Shown: positions 43,200 through 55,858, numbered from the stretch's first letter. The stretch is DNA of 64,000 nt from Aphelenchoides besseyi (GCA_024699855.1 JAMPIQ010000002.1:13640001-13704000), one strand, 5' to 3'. Notes: generated by a model not told the origin, from the letters alone. A program made the numbers and translations.

Positions 43200-46100
43200 C
43201 TTCGTGCTTTGCATGGAGACGATACGTCACAGTGTTACAAAAACCTTAATCTTTCATATTAGTTTATTGGGCTTGTTAGATGTAAAGCTTATTTAAATTC
43301 TTTTGCCTATATTTTAATTGTGTCAAGAAGAAAAAGAGTTGGCAAGCAATTGTTTACTTTAACAAAGTGGAATAAATTATGGTTATCCACACAAGAGATG
43401 AGTTGTACAGTTTTACGTGTTTGTTGACAAATGACGTGGTCTTCTCAAAATTCTAGAATTTAATGACTATTGACAATCTTAAATTCAAACTTACCTCAAC
43501 CATATAAGTCAGTATAGATTAACAATTTGGGCAACCTGCCCGTCGTTAATCCATTCAATTTAGGAGCTAGTCTTATGATTCCCAACAAAGTTCTGATCGT
43601 CCTATCTTTGCAAAACCAAAAATAAACACCTGTCAATCAAAATAATCTTCTGATTCCGGTGATTTGACTTCTCATTGCAAAATTTAGTACTCGAACACAG
43701 TCATTCATAAAGAAGAAAATGTGTGGAAAACAACTTTGATCACCCGAATAAAAACTGACATTTCCAGAAGCAAAAACTTGCAAACTTTCCAAAAGTTATC
43801 AAAATTTTGAGCAAGAATCTCTACAGAATAATTTCAACAAGTAGCCATTTTGTACCACTTCGCGCATCAGCTCTCCAAGAACAAAAGGGAGAGGGCAATG
43901 TCCTCGAAATGCTAAACAAATGAAATCAAAATTCCAACTACTTTTTACTGCTTCTTTTATCAAAATAGCTTGAAATGTTAATCGCTTTGTACTAATTTTT
44001 GACAATTTTTACTCTAAAACTTTTGAGAGAGAGGAAGGTGTCCTCGAATTAGTACATATATACTACTCACTTCATATTGTGATGACTGGAATGTGTTTGC
44101 GTAAGAGTGAACTTCATTTTGTCAATCACTTGTTTCCGGCATTCGAAACGCCCCCGGTTTTTTTGAACGTGATTTGGATGTACAGAAGGAAAGAACTTTT
44201 AATGCGCACATCGAAAAGAAAATCAAGCGCGTAATGTTGCATCACACGTAATTTATCATGAGTGTCATTGTTGATGTCTGGAAAATTCAAAGACAGTACG
44301 TGACAGCGCGCCAGTCCCATCGACTGTGCTGTTTACGTCTATGACTTTTGACCTTCGCCTTTTTGGCTGAATCTCTGAGGTTTGGTTTCTGTGTTGAATT
44401 CAATTCGACAGGTTCCATTCAAACGGATCTGCTCAAAAAGTTCGATGAATCAAACGACTTTTAAAGAACACGCTGTCAACACAATGTGCGTTCATTCGTG
44501 ACTTAAATGCACAGACTTTTTAGTGTTTTCGAGTGAACAACTTCAAATAAAATTCGCTGAACTGCTGGAAAGTTGTTGTTGTTTTCTGACTTCCAACTTG
44601 ATTTGCTATAGAAATGATTGGTTATTAGCGATTGGTACTTTTTTAAGGAAACGAACTATAACACATTCTTTTCGTTTAACTGAGATTCCGATCGGACGGA
44701 TTGATGCGAACGAAGAACATCTGTCTTCATTCGCATCAAATGGATGGATCGAATCAAACCCGTTCGTCAAATGATTTGGAGGTTGGAATCTAAAGTTCAG
44801 TGTTCTTGACCTTTTGTTCGTTGAGCGTATTCTTGTCGCCGTTCGGAACTTGCGGTTTGAAATCACGCGCCAACATTATGATCCATTACTTCACAACCGC
44901 AATCGTTTATTGTCGTCGCACACACACACCAATCAGAACAATCGGGGTATTGAAGTTTGGGGGAAAGTTTTCGACCATAACAATTTCATTTGTTTATATC
45001 GAATCTTTCACTTTTGAATGTTTGTTTAGTGGTTTTTTCTGTTTGATTTCAAAGTTCGTTGGAAGACTGTGGTTACGAAGTTTTTACTTTAGTCTTTGTT
45101 CCATTACGCGTTCAACGCACACTAATCACCCACAACTTCAAATTTCGAACTCTTCAATAGGCGGACCTTGATTCTTCTATCCATCCATGTGCGAACAGTC
45201 TCTCCCGTCACGATCGAGAAGCACGACCATCAGTCATGGTTTTTGTTCACGCCGCCGAGGAGCTGCGCCAACAATTACGCCCGTTTCGTCGAAGAGCTGC
45301 CAAACAGTTCGTCGTTGATCAAAAATATAAGAATGCCCAACCAACATTCATTGGTTGACAGTCGACTTTGTTGGGTCGTCATGCCAATTGAACTGACAGT
45401 TTTCGGTCTGTTCAATTTCCGTGTGCTATGATAGTACCGGGAATTTAATCAACGTTCCACAGAACGGCTATTTAAACGTCGAACGTTTCCAGTTCGTACG
45501 ATTCACGGTGCTCAGCGGGTGTTTGTGCAAAGTTTTGTGTTCTGGAAACGGAAATCAGGTTTGCAACAGGCGTCTGAATATACCGCAATAATGAACTGGT
45601 TTCAACTCTTTTCAATTATTACTACACAAAAGGCAATTATGTTGAGCATAGCTTCATTTCAGTCTTCTCTGTTTTATCGTTTCATGAAGCATTTTTCAAT
45701 TCATACGGTACAAGCATTAGAAGTTATCTTGTGTTTGCAGTTTAACCGTTTAACAATGTTATCTGTCGCGTTGTCGAAAAACCTTCAAAGCTTCAGATTT
45801 TATGTGACAACAAGCTTAGACAACATGTTGCGTCTTTGCGTATCTGCTTGTTTTGATAGCAGAGCTATTAAAATCGCTGCAAACTTGCACAACACTCGTT
45901 CCTATTGCCATTTCTTCAAGGTCCATTGCTTTGAACATTTGTTTGACGAAATCCCCTTTTTTTCACTCGACGATCGTTTTTTTTGTTGCTATTCGTTTCA
46001 ACGATTTCATTGGAAGAAATAACAATCAGACTTTTAGCCTGACCTTGAGCTTCCGACCGGATCACTTGGAAGTCAGACCTCAAACATTTGGGCGAATTCT

Positions 46101-46260
46101 TGCGGTCTTTGGCCTTCTCGTAATTGCGACTATTGGCTTCAGTCCTGAGCTTCTAGAAACATTTGAAGCAGATATTGTGCGCGGACACCGATACCGTGGA
46201 ATTCAAATCCGACTACATAATCAACATTCATCTTTTGACGGTTTTGCAAAAGATTGTTCA
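43200..46260. other. 3 kb with no supported gene
   Basis: This AT-rich stretch is between two plus-strand genes. A 167-codon frame (45519-46022) and a 154-codon frame (45853-46317) are open on the plus strand but run without introns, overlap each other and look AT-biased (Phe/Ser/Leu rich). A strong stem-loop occurs at 44701-44739. The end of the stretch is the 5' region of the amino-acid transporter. Confidence 0.4.
44701..44739. repeat. 16-bp near-perfect stem-loop
   Basis: TTGATGCGAACGAAGA and TCTTCATTCGCATCAA are reverse complements except for one position (a G:U pair in RNA on one strand), with a 7-base loop ACATCTG. It may be a transcription or RNA-processing signal, a small repeat or a MITE remnant. 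It is short for a microRNA precursor. Confidence 0.6.
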
Positions 46261-46262
46261 AA

Positions 46263-48205
46263 ATGGTCATCGAAAAGAAACAGAATCAGTGAGTTTCTTG
46301 GAAATCATAAACCTTGAATACGAACAATTTAGACAAGAAGGCTACTCGCTTGTGAGCAACTCTGCCAACACAATGGAGACTTTGGAGTATACACGAAAAT
46401 ACCGTAACGTAGAAGGAATGGGTTGGTTAGTTACATGTTTGTTTATTGTCGGCGAAACAGCGGGTGGTGGATTGATAGCCATGCCAACGGCAATGGTATC
46501 TGCAGGTAACTAGTAAAGAGTCTTTTGCTTTAAATAAACTAATACAGGATTGATTGGCGGAATTTTCATTATCTTATTGGGAGCAATTACTTGTGCATAC
46601 ACTGGAAACTTGCTTTCCGAAAACTGGACGATACTTCAGAGTCGCTGGCCCGAATATCGAAATCATTGTCGAAAGCCCTATCCAGCAATGGGACTTCGAG
46701 CTTTGGGTCCACGTTTTATGTAATGTTAAATTGACGTAAACAATTAAACTGATTTGAACATCTTTAGGACTGTTGTATCGACATGTTTGAATGTCACGCA
46801 ATTTGGCACAGCAACAGTTTTCTTACTTCTAGCATCGAAGAACTTGGAGAGTTTTCTACATGCTCACGGTGGAATTCAAGTCGGTTTCTGCTACATCATT
46901 ATCGTTGTTGCGGTCTTCATGCTTCCGTTCACAATGTTGAAGAGTCCCAAAGATTTTTGGTTTGTCTTTTTGGCCGCGATCGAAATTAGTTTGCTTTTCT
47001 AGGTGGGCTGTAATTGGAGCGATGGTTACCACTTCGATTGCGGTATCGCTGTTGGTTTATGGAAGTTTTCTTGATATGCAAGTTTGTACCCGTCACGTAA
47101 ATTATCCGGGAATCGAAATATCCAAGTGAGTAGTTCAATTATAAAATCATCTGAGATGTTTATTTTGCAGATTCTTTATGTGTTTTGGCACGGTAATGTT
47201 TGCATACGGCGGACACGGTGAGTAAAATTTGAGTTTTCTATTGAGACTAAACGAGAACACATTATGTGCCTTCGTTTTCTTCATTTCAATTGTGATAGCA
47301 GAGTTAAAGGTTTTTACAGGTGCTTTCCCTACAATACAACACGATATGAAACGTCCCTATCATTTCAAACGCGCCGTATGGTTGGCCTTCTTAAGTAAGA
47401 CCTATAATCAAATGAATGGTGCTGAAGAATAACCAATTTCAGTCATCTTTTTGATGTATCTGCCTGTCTCAGTTTTCGGTTATATCGTCTATGGAGACAG
47501 TTTACGCGATTCGGTTATTCCATCAATTCAATCGTTCCATTTGCAACAAATTGTCAATGTACTCATCACGTTGCACGTCATTCTCGCACTTACCATCATT
47601 TTCAATCCGTTAAATCAAGAGTGGGAAGAACTTTTAAAGGTTCCACATGGTATGTTTTGTTCGACGCAAAAACGATTTCAATTTTGACTACAGAAATGGG
47701 CTTCGGACGTGTGGCTGCTCGAACAGTAATGATGGCATTTGTTGTGATTGTCGCACTTACCGTTCCCAACTTTGGTGTTCTGCTCGATTTGGTTGGCGGT
47801 TCGACGATTACGTTAATGGCGCTCGTGTTTCCGGTCGTTTTCAATCTTTTCCTCACAACTTCGAAACAAAAACACGGCGGCACAGTGGCAGCCCAAGACG
47901 AAAAACCACCGACTTTGGCTGAGTAAGCAAATCAAACGACGAGACATAACCGAATTTCGATTCTTAGAGTTTGGAAATACACGCCAACTTCACGTAAACT
48001 GATCAATTTCTCCATTCTGTTATTCGCGTTGATTGGCGGCGGAGCAGCAACGATTTCGGCAGCAAACGCGATGATCAACTCGGAATTCAGTGCTCCGTGT
48101 TACGCGGGAGTCTTCTCAAGTCGGCCGTTCCCCAACTCACTCGACGAAGCGATCGTTGCGGATACACCGGCTATTCGGTACGTAACTACACGACAACGAT
48201 CATGA
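46263..48205 (+). CDS. AAAP-family amino-acid transporter
   Basis: This is a multi-pass transporter of the amino acid/auxin permease superfamily (SLC32/36/38 clan). A short first exon (MVIEKKQNQ) joins across a 43-nt intron to YRNVEGMGWLVTCLFIVGET and AGGGLIAMPTAMVSAG, the characteristic first membrane helix with the GETAGGGLIAMP motif. About ten exons give around 10-11 helices, for example TVVSTCLNVTQFGTATVFLL, FMCFGTVMFAYGGHGAFPTI and QHDMKRPYHFKRAVWLAF. The FAYGGHGAFPTIQHDM signature is typical of the group. The product ends YVTTRQRS at TGA 48203. Substrate cannot be inferred; nematode genomes carry many such paralogues. Confidence 0.88.
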
Positions 48206-48480
48206 ACAAATTTAGACACTCCGGAATGTTCAATTGCTGTGGAATTGGGAAAAACATTTCACGTTTCGAGAACGCAGCTTTCTATTGTCTGGATCCGACA
48301 ATCTCGGTGTCACACGGAAGTCACGGCTAAACACATTAGTAATCGCAAAGTTGACAAAACCAAAGACGTTGAATTTAGTTGAAATGATTTCATTTGTTCG
48401 TTTCTCACTATTCTAATTCGTTTATCATAGTCGTGTAAATATATTTGTTGTCGGGTATAAAGCAAATTATTGTTTGCCCA

Positions 48481-49010
48481 TTAAAACGTTTCAATTACTT
48501 GGTCCCACACATCGTCTCCACACTCATCGCTGTACATTTCCGCTTTGAAGTCGAAACTCGAAGATTTTCGTGCCTCTCTGGTTTCTCGTTGTGATTTCAT
48601 CCGAGTAATGGCCGATAGCCCGGTTATAATAAACACTTGAATTCCGCCAAATCTGCCGGTTTGAACGGTCAAAGTTCGAAGTTCTTAGGTTTTTTGTGTT
48701 TAACGAAACAACCGCTGTTGAATGATCGACAGTAAAGTTGAGTTGCGTGAAACGCTCGTTCGAATACTTCGACTTTTGTTTCCATGCATTTAATTCGCCC
48801 AAGCAATTTCGATGTTCGATCGTCTGAAATAGCAGGTTGGCGCGAGACTAATTCCTATCCAGAAACGACATTTGCAATGGCACATTTTCTCAAGGATCTA
48901 TTGCATGCCACTTATTGCACTTCGTTGTTACCTTTTGTTTGATTTCACATCAAGAAAAACGGAATCTACGCCGACTTCTTTGCAACATTCGAACCGAATT
49001 TTGCGAATAG
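48481..49010 (-). CDS. Possible type I membrane protein, unrecognised
   Basis: Minus-strand exons after a TTTCAG near 48822 (TIEHRNCLGELNAWKQKSKY) and near 48660 (a hydrophobic GGIQVFIITGLSAITR followed by a basic/acidic tail ending DECGDDVWDQVIETF) look coding. An upstream exon near 48950-49030 (TFTLDFKQTAIRKIRFECCK) may belong. The layout suggests an extracellular part, one membrane helix and a short acidic cytoplasmic tail. Splice phases are not fully resolved. It is convergent with the amino-acid transporter. Confidence 0.35.
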
Positions 49011-49139
49011 CAGTTTGTTTAAAGTCGAGTGTGAAGGTTTTTGTTTGCTTTCCGCTTCTTCAATCACTAGCTGAATTGCCCGGGAACAAAAATTTTTATT
49101 AGACGAATTGGACGGTCAAAGAACATCCATGGTCCCGGT

Positions 49140-52100
49140 CCTCACAGCGACCGAAAACGAACGGAGAAGAGTTCCTTCACTCGTTTTCTTTCTGACGTTG
49201 AAAGCCGACTATTGAACGGCATTACGCGCTGTTGCAGAGTTGCAAATGACGACACCAAAACTCGTTCGTATGCAACGTCCATGGGTTTCGTTGATTGTGC
49301 TGTCACGACACTCGAATTGTTCGTTTAATCTTGTTATAGGGAATTTGCAACATTTAACAGTTCGGTTAATCGTTTCGCGTATCATCGAATGGCTGTTGAC
49401 GCGCTTTCTCGTATTTGCAATTTATTTCCTGTGATGTAAACATAGAACGAGCGACGGGCTTGCCGATTTTTTTTTATGTTATGTAAGCGGGTGTCCAAAG
49501 AACGTCTCGTCGAGTTGTGTCTGGCGCTTGTGGAACGTTCGAGCGCGATACAACGGGCCGAAAAAAGAACGACCAGCACTACCACTTGCTCGACCGCCGT
49601 TCAACCGCCTTCATCCTTTTGCACACTCTCCAACGCGAAATGTTGACGACCGAATTGACCAGAGGTCATTTTTTTCGTTCTTTTTGGACGTCAAGTTGAG
49701 AGCAAGCTTTTCCATTTCAACAAACTCTCGAATATAAATCGCACTTTTGTCTCGACTACACTCTCGGAATCAGTCGAATCTTCTCAGCGGATATCTATCT
49801 TATGGTATGTTTCGATCATGAATGGAACAGCTTCTGACGCTGAAATCAGCATTAATTCGAACTATCCGAATTGTCGTTTTTAGGGAATGTTTATGGTTGG
49901 CAATACGCTAAAAATGGGAAGAGACATCTGGTAGTTTTCGTACGGGGATTTGTAATTTTCAATCCGACAGCTTTACGAACCAAAATTAGTCCCACACCAT
50001 TTGTATTCTCGCCGAACCCAATTTAGTTGGTCGACGGTTTTTAGCGCACGTTGTCTTCGGGAAATCTAATTCGAATTTCCACCTTGACTTATGATATAGA
50101 AAGGGAAGCAATGCAAAAGACATAGTTTCATGTCAAGTCGGACGTATGTTCGTTGAGATTTTGCTTGTAATTCAACTCAAGAAACACACTCTTCTTCGAC
50201 TAATCAGCACAGCGGGCTCTTTTTTTGACATTTACACCAAACGAATTGGAAGATAAATTACTCCAGCGCTATTCTTTTGTTTGTTACCGTCAAACGAAAA
50301 AAACAGCTTGTGATTGTACGCACGAAAATGGTGATTTCGAAAGTCCTACAACACGCCTGTCGATAGACGGTCCAAACCTTATTGGGGCAACTTGTCGGCG
50401 TGAGCCCACAGCCGCGTATGCTTTTGTAACGAATCGTGGGGCTGATGTTTTTTCGCAGTTGATCGTCCTCTGTCGCCGATGCTCCAGAGTGTGCTTTCTT
50501 TTTTGTCGTTGCATTTGGCGGTGTGCAACGGCTTGTCAGTTTGAAACTGCTTTTGTCGTTGAGCGACGGCGTGTGCGCGGCCGGTTTTCGCGCATTTCAC
50601 GAGAAACCGGACCTTCACATTCCAAAGATGGCCGACCGACTTTAGCAGATACGTTACCCTCGATCTTCTGCTTCCCAACGACGAATGTCGGTGGATTTTA
50701 AAAGCACGGATAATGTTTCTTTTCTGTGCTTAAACGTAACAAATCGCTTATCAGCAATGGTGTCGTCATTGAGAGATCTGATTGCTAACTGCGCACCTTC
50801 TTCTCTTGAACCGAGTTGTTGAAGATGTCGGGAATCTTTGTTCAATCAAAACTTTTCATGTTTTTGAATATTCGTAAGATTCTACAAAACAATTGCTCGG
50901 AGTCAAGTAATGCTATTGACTGATTGTGTCAATAAAAACAGTTGAACATGACACTAATTGTTGTTTCAATCTTAAGGCTTAAGATCGTCAAGTCCTGTAA
51001 GTTTATTTTGAGTACTGATGTTATTGTCGTTTGCTGTTTTGTAATGTATGTTTGTTTGCGCGATGACTGTTCGAAATGAGTCAGAGGGAATAAGAAGCCG
51101 AAGCAGGATAACGACAAAAAGCGCAGACATGCAATCAAAATTTACGAAAAGAGGTCAGTCTTATTGCTCAAAGGTGAGTAGTTAAAGAAGACATCAGAAG
51201 ATGTCACGGTTGTTGGGTGTGTGCGAAGAGGGAACAGCGAGACTTTAAAATGGTTGAGAGTTTGAGCGAAAAAACGACTGTGTTTGCACTCAAACAGACA
51301 CACGAGATGTTTGTTCAAATAGTTCAAAATTGAGTGTGAACTAATTTTAATGTCTCTATTTTACGACTAAGATAAATCGTTTCGCAGAATCCTTGATCGG
51401 AGGTCGATGATTAGTCTTCAACTATTGAGATGTGGACTCGTGCTTATAAGCTTTCAATCCAAAGCTTCTTCCAAATAGCACGTACATTATCGATTCATGT
51501 TTCTTAACTGTTTGGATTGTTGTGTTGAAGTTGTTTGATTGGTGAATCTTAAGGTCCACGAGTTTGTCCGAATCATTAAACCAAGTAGTCAATGGTTTTC
51601 AGTCTCTGTTGTACTACATCAATTCTTTTCTCGTGCCCTTAAAGTTTATAGAAACAATCTCTGCTTGCTGTTAAGGTTTGTCAGCGTTTTCATCTCCTTT
51701 TTAATCAATGAAAACGAAATTTTGGCTTTCGTAAAATCTGTCGCAGTCTAATCGGCAAAAAGCCTGTCCTCAAGTTGCTAAGTCGTTTTTCGTCGATTGC
51801 AATTACAAATTGGTTCGGATACAACATTCATCATGCCTTCGTAACAATTCCAGGTCCAAGTTTATCTGCCGGATAAGTTCAAATCGTACATTTTAGTGCC
51901 ATCCGTTTCATTGACTACGTGTAACATTTTCTATCTCTTGACATACAGCTGCTAGCAAAATTTGTAGGAAACGTGCTATTAAGAATTCAACTTCACTTTT
52001 GATTGTTCTATTCGTTAGGTTGAGCCAAAATTAGTCGATAGGTTCACGTGCTAGGCAACTGGTTTCACAACTTCAAATACGTTTATTATCCTCGACGTGA

Positions 52101-52680
52101 ATGGCAATCTCGCGTTTAATCGATGTTCTCAATCGTAGTAATATGTTAAGTTCATTTCAGCATTGAATGCTCAGCACTTGTACGATGGGGCTCCAGGTAA
52201 TCAATGGATTGGTGGTCAGGTGGGCGAGTTGAGAATCGTGAATTTGTTTCGTAAAAGTGGGAAAGAAACTCTGCGCTTGTTTTAACCGTATTCTACGATA
52301 TTCCTACGTCTATTCCCTACAATCATCACTACCTATTCGTCTACCCTTCCTATCGACTCCTCATCAGCCATCTGCTATTCGATTAAACTGCTGATTAGAT
52401 CAGTGGCGCCGAGATCTTTACGTAACAATCTTCATTCAAAGTCTCGTACTTGTGATTCACGACAAAGACATTCGAAAATTGATGTTTCGCTCGTTGTGAA
52501 TCACAGTTACGTGTTTTGAAATCGAAAAAATCGCATTGAAACTTACGTTCGTGCTTAATCCCATCAAACCACAAACCTTAAGTACCCGTGTGGACTGTTG
52601 AGAAACTTCACGTTCTTTGCAACCTTCGCTGCGGTTTATCAATCGTCCGTGAACTCGAAACCTCGCACTTTCGTACTCCG
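49140..52680. other. 3.5 kb with no supported gene
   Basis: Long frames at 50225-50701 (+) and 50290-50678 (-) overlap on opposite strands in a TCG/GCG-rich patch and have no motif or splice support. The remainder is AT-rich. It may be an upstream or regulatory domain, or unprocessed primary transcript, of neighbouring genes. Confidence 0.35.
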
Positions 52681-52684
52681 ATCT

Positions 52685-53355
52685 CTATCCACAGCGATCG
52701 AGTAGTCGACGGTGCCGACCGACGTCAAGTGCGTTGAATGCTCGTAATCTTCTCGCCTTTTTCAGCTCCAAATCGATTCTCTCACCCTTCGAATAGTCGG
52801 AGGTATTTTCGGTTGAAGACGCGAAAATCGATTCGGAATTCGATTTGTTCGAATTCAATCTGTTGAGCTCGTTAACTCGAGGCTCTTGGTATCTCAACGT
52901 GTGTCGACGAACCTTCCGACGCTTTTCACTTAACTTGCAGTCCATTTCACTTCGAATCATTTGAGTTTTTCGGCTTTTGTTATTAGCGACGTGTGTGGTC
53001 GAAAAATTTCGTCTTCACGAGACGTCGGCCGAGGGTTTTGGGGTTGAGGATTCTGTTGTGTGTCGACTTAAACGGAATTGTTTTGGTGAACTCGAACACC
53101 CAAACAGCATTTCCATTGATCGTCCCAAACGATTCAACGTCCAAATCGCTCCTTTCGATCGAGAGTCTTAAAGTGATGCGTGTGGTCCGCAAATTCAACG
53201 CCGTAGAGTGAGCGGAGTTGACGCAGAATGTTGGACTCGAAGTTGTTTTGATCGGACGTGCAATCGAACTGTGAGTTCGATTCGTGGATTTCTTCTCGTC
53301 CATCGGCGGCTAACGAGTTCGCTCGTTGATTTGCACGGAGCGATCGGCTTCCCAT
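52685..53355 (-). CDS. Candidate basic protein, two exons, splice unresolved
   Basis: A frame from the ATG at 53355 (MGSRSLRANQRANSLAADGR; NNFESNILRQLRSLYGVEFA; HFKTLDRKERFG) is protein-like. It is followed downstream by another (KVRRHTLRYQEPRVNELNRL; LELKKARRLRAFNALDVGRH then RRLLDRCG) ending at TAG 52685. I could not identify a donor that joins them in phase with a good acceptor. The composition is basic with Asn/Ser linkers, compatible with a nuclear protein. No family is recognised. Antisense frames over 53310-53804 are also open. Confidence 0.35.
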
Positions 53356-53809
53356 GAGTCTGTTGATCGCGCGGCGGCATCTTTTTGGATCGCGACATCA
53401 TTCCGAAACGTTTGCTCAAAACGCAAACCGACGCTCATTGAAACGAATTTCCCACAGATTCGCGCCGCTTCTCTTCCTCCATGCGTTTTGTGCTTCAACG
53501 GCGTTCCAAAAAGCGGGTTTCGTCCCGCTACGTCTACTCGTTTCGTCTTTGAAAAGAGAACTTGCCGCGTTGAATCGCTTGTCGTCGCCACTTTTCCGCT
53601 CGCTCGACCTACGGTTGTGCTAGCCAGTGCTTGGTTTGCGAGTCGAAAAGACACAACTGATGGGTAGTCCAAAATTCCTGCGAGCAGCTGCGTCGATTTT
53701 TTGTTCGAAGGTGCAACTCTGACTTCGTTTGGCGGCTTCCGATTAAGAGTTAGATTTTCGATTCTTGTGTTCAAATCGAATGCAATAGTATTCCATCGAA
53801 TCATATGAC

Positions 53810-55140
53810 CGATATCGTGGTTTAATGTCTGTCCTTATTCTTCTACAATTCTGGGTTTGCAATCAATCAACAGCTACACTCTTTAAGCTGATTCATTCAT
53901 GGGCCAGACACTATTTCGCAATTCCACCATTCGCATAAAAATGGCGAAAGGAACCGGGAAATAGGCGGGAATTCGGTTGGCGAGTGCTAGTCGAACAACG
54001 CGAATGATATTCGACTACGACGCACTTTTTCGTGCGAGCGAATTCGTGCACACACCCGTTTGTTCGCTCGTTGCGACCGACCGCGATGGCGCCTCGACTG
54101 ACAATTTTTGCTCGTCAGTCTTGATGTTGAGCGCTCGACCCACACTCTCCTCCATTTTTCGCTCGCTTCCCAAACCACGCGCTCGCCGACTACCGATTTT
54201 GAAACGTCCGCAGGTTTTATATTCGTTACTGTCTGGCCATTTTTATCACTTCAGATGCCGAAAAGTTTTTGAGGCGCTGCAAGCGGACGAATAAACCGGG
54301 AGAGAATGTTCGGAGGTAAAGCGATTTGTGTGTGGAGCGATTGAATGAGTCGAGATCTGAACGAGCAATCGCTTCCTCCTTTTTCGAAATCTCGAAACCT
54401 ATCGACTGGAAAACGAAATATGTTGGCGCATATTGAAACAATTTCAATAATTGAATTTTTGAGAATAACCGGTCATTCGGGATGAGTCACGCGATTTCTG
54501 CGCCGGGACAGTTGTACGTTTATTTTATTGCCCCTCTGTCCTTTTGCTTATCAGTATGGGTAGTTGGATTTGACCGACGGCAAAATGGGTGTGTGTTGAA
54601 GGACATTAGAGGAGGGGCGGGGTTTTTGTTTGGTCTGCTGACCAGCGCCCACGCTCTCAACTTTAGTGTGTCCTCTGCAAACTGACGGCTGGTCAGTCGA
54701 CTGCTGGGTCTCCGTTTGCCTGAATGCCGTTTTGCATTTGGGAGGGTTTGTCCCCGGCTATTTCCGACTAGTCCTCATCTCTTGGCCTAAATGGCGCTCG
54801 CACAGCTGCTTCTTTTTGGGTTTGACTCGACGTCCATTCAGTTGTGTGTTTGAGGTCATAGCGTCCATTGGAAAGCTTGTCGATCGGACGCTGCATTTCG
54901 GCATTTTTGCGAGTGGGCGGAGAGCGATTTCTGTGAGGGTGTCTTGCTGTGCTTTGCCGCGGCCTCGGACGCATTTGCGAGCGAAAGCAATGGCGAAGTG
55001 GTCGCGCGTTTTCGTGTCCAGTCCGCGTTCTTTGCCCTTTAAAATTCTGCGCACTGTCCATTTGGCTCTCTTTCCTCAACGGTTTATCCCCAAAATTTTA
55101 TGTATTTTTTTCTAATCGATCAGTCCACACGGTACGTCAT
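53810..55140 (+). other. G/T-rich region upstream of miR-100
   Basis: This 1.3-kb region lies before the microRNA pair, with TTT/GTG/GGG-rich sense strand and unsupported frames (for example 53977-54294, 54666-55115). It is a likely part of the primary microRNA transcript or its promoter. Confidence 0.35.
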
Positions 55141-55222
55141 TCGGTCAACCCGTAGATCCGAACTTGTGTTTGTGAGTTTTGGCTTAACACGAGCTCGGGC
55201 TCGGGTAGATCGCGTGTATTCG
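55125..55222 (+). ncRNA. mir-100: miR-100 precursor
   Basis: Positions 55147-55169 hold the miR-100 mature sequence (AACCCGTAGATCCGAACTTG then TGT), identical to the bilaterian miR-100-5p I recall. A terminal loop of about 17 nt (TTGTGAGTTTTGGCTTA) separates it from a 3' arm (ACACGAGCTCGGGCTCGGG) that pairs back with mismatches and G:U pairs. miR-100 is the founding member of the miR-99/100/10 (and nematode miR-51) group and is normally transcribed with let-7. Precursor edges are approximate. Confidence 0.9.
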
Positions 55223-55359
55223 TATGTCCGAATGGAAAAGACTGATTGGTACGTTGCGGGACTTATTCCCGATCAATATCCTCTTGACTACGCACATTCT
55301 CGACAATCAATATCAACAAAAAGTACCACAGAGTTTATTCATTCAAAGCGGTAGCCCGG

Positions 55360-55472
55360 TTCGAAGCGCCGCTTCTTGCTCCATGAGGTAGTAGGTTGTT
55401 ATAGCTAAGAGAAATACACCGCAATGGAGAAGCTATACAGCCTGCTAGCTTCGCAGCAGCTGCGGACAACGA
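55360..55472 (+). ncRNA. let-7: let-7 precursor
   Basis: Positions 55384-55406 carry let-7 with the exact seed and body TGAGGTAGTAGGTTGT, followed by TATAGCT instead of the canonical ATAGTT, i.e. one extra U and a U-to-C change. The 3' arm at 55431-55452 (AGCTATACAGCCTGCTAGCT) pairs across the whole mature strand, leaving the extra U as a bulge. let-7 controls the larval-to-adult transition by repressing targets such as lin-41. It lies 214 nt after miR-100, so the two probably share a primary transcript. Precursor edges are approximate. Confidence 0.92.
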
Positions 55473-55858
55473 ACCGTGGCAGCAAGCGCAGAGTTAAGGG
55501 AGTGGAAAACATTCGAACGAATTAAAGAAACACAAGACAAACAAGAAGCATCTAAATTTACGATCTAACAGGAAATTACAGACATTCATTTCAAAGAATT
55601 GAACACAATGAGATTCAGAGTTCGCGGTCATTGAATGAGGAACGTACCGGAAAATGGAGACAACAAAAGACGATTGAATAAGAAGCGTACACGTCATCAG
55701 CCATTGATGCTACGAAATTAATCACCTTGATTCCATTATTTGTCGATAGACAACAATCGCTTATCAATAAATTGGTTTATTCTTGCTAAGAAAAGTTGTG
55801 TTACCGACCGAGTTTGTGGCGACAATTGAAAGTTTCTAGTGTTAAATCGAACCGATCC

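Noticed and set aside
45519..46317. Two long plus-strand ORFs just upstream of the amino-acid transporter
   Set aside because: The transporter has a good ATG at 46263 and a matching splice; the upstream frames are AT-biased, intronless and mutually overlapping.
50225..50701. 158-codon plus-strand ORF, Cys/Arg-rich
   Set aside because: It begins at TTG, overlaps two antisense ORFs and shows no motif; considered non-coding.
53310..53804. 164-codon minus-strand ORF with antisense ORFs of 113 and 89 codons
   Set aside because: All three overlap in a TCG/CGA-rich patch where every frame tends to stay open; no motif or splice context supports the 164-codon frame over the alternative start at 53355.
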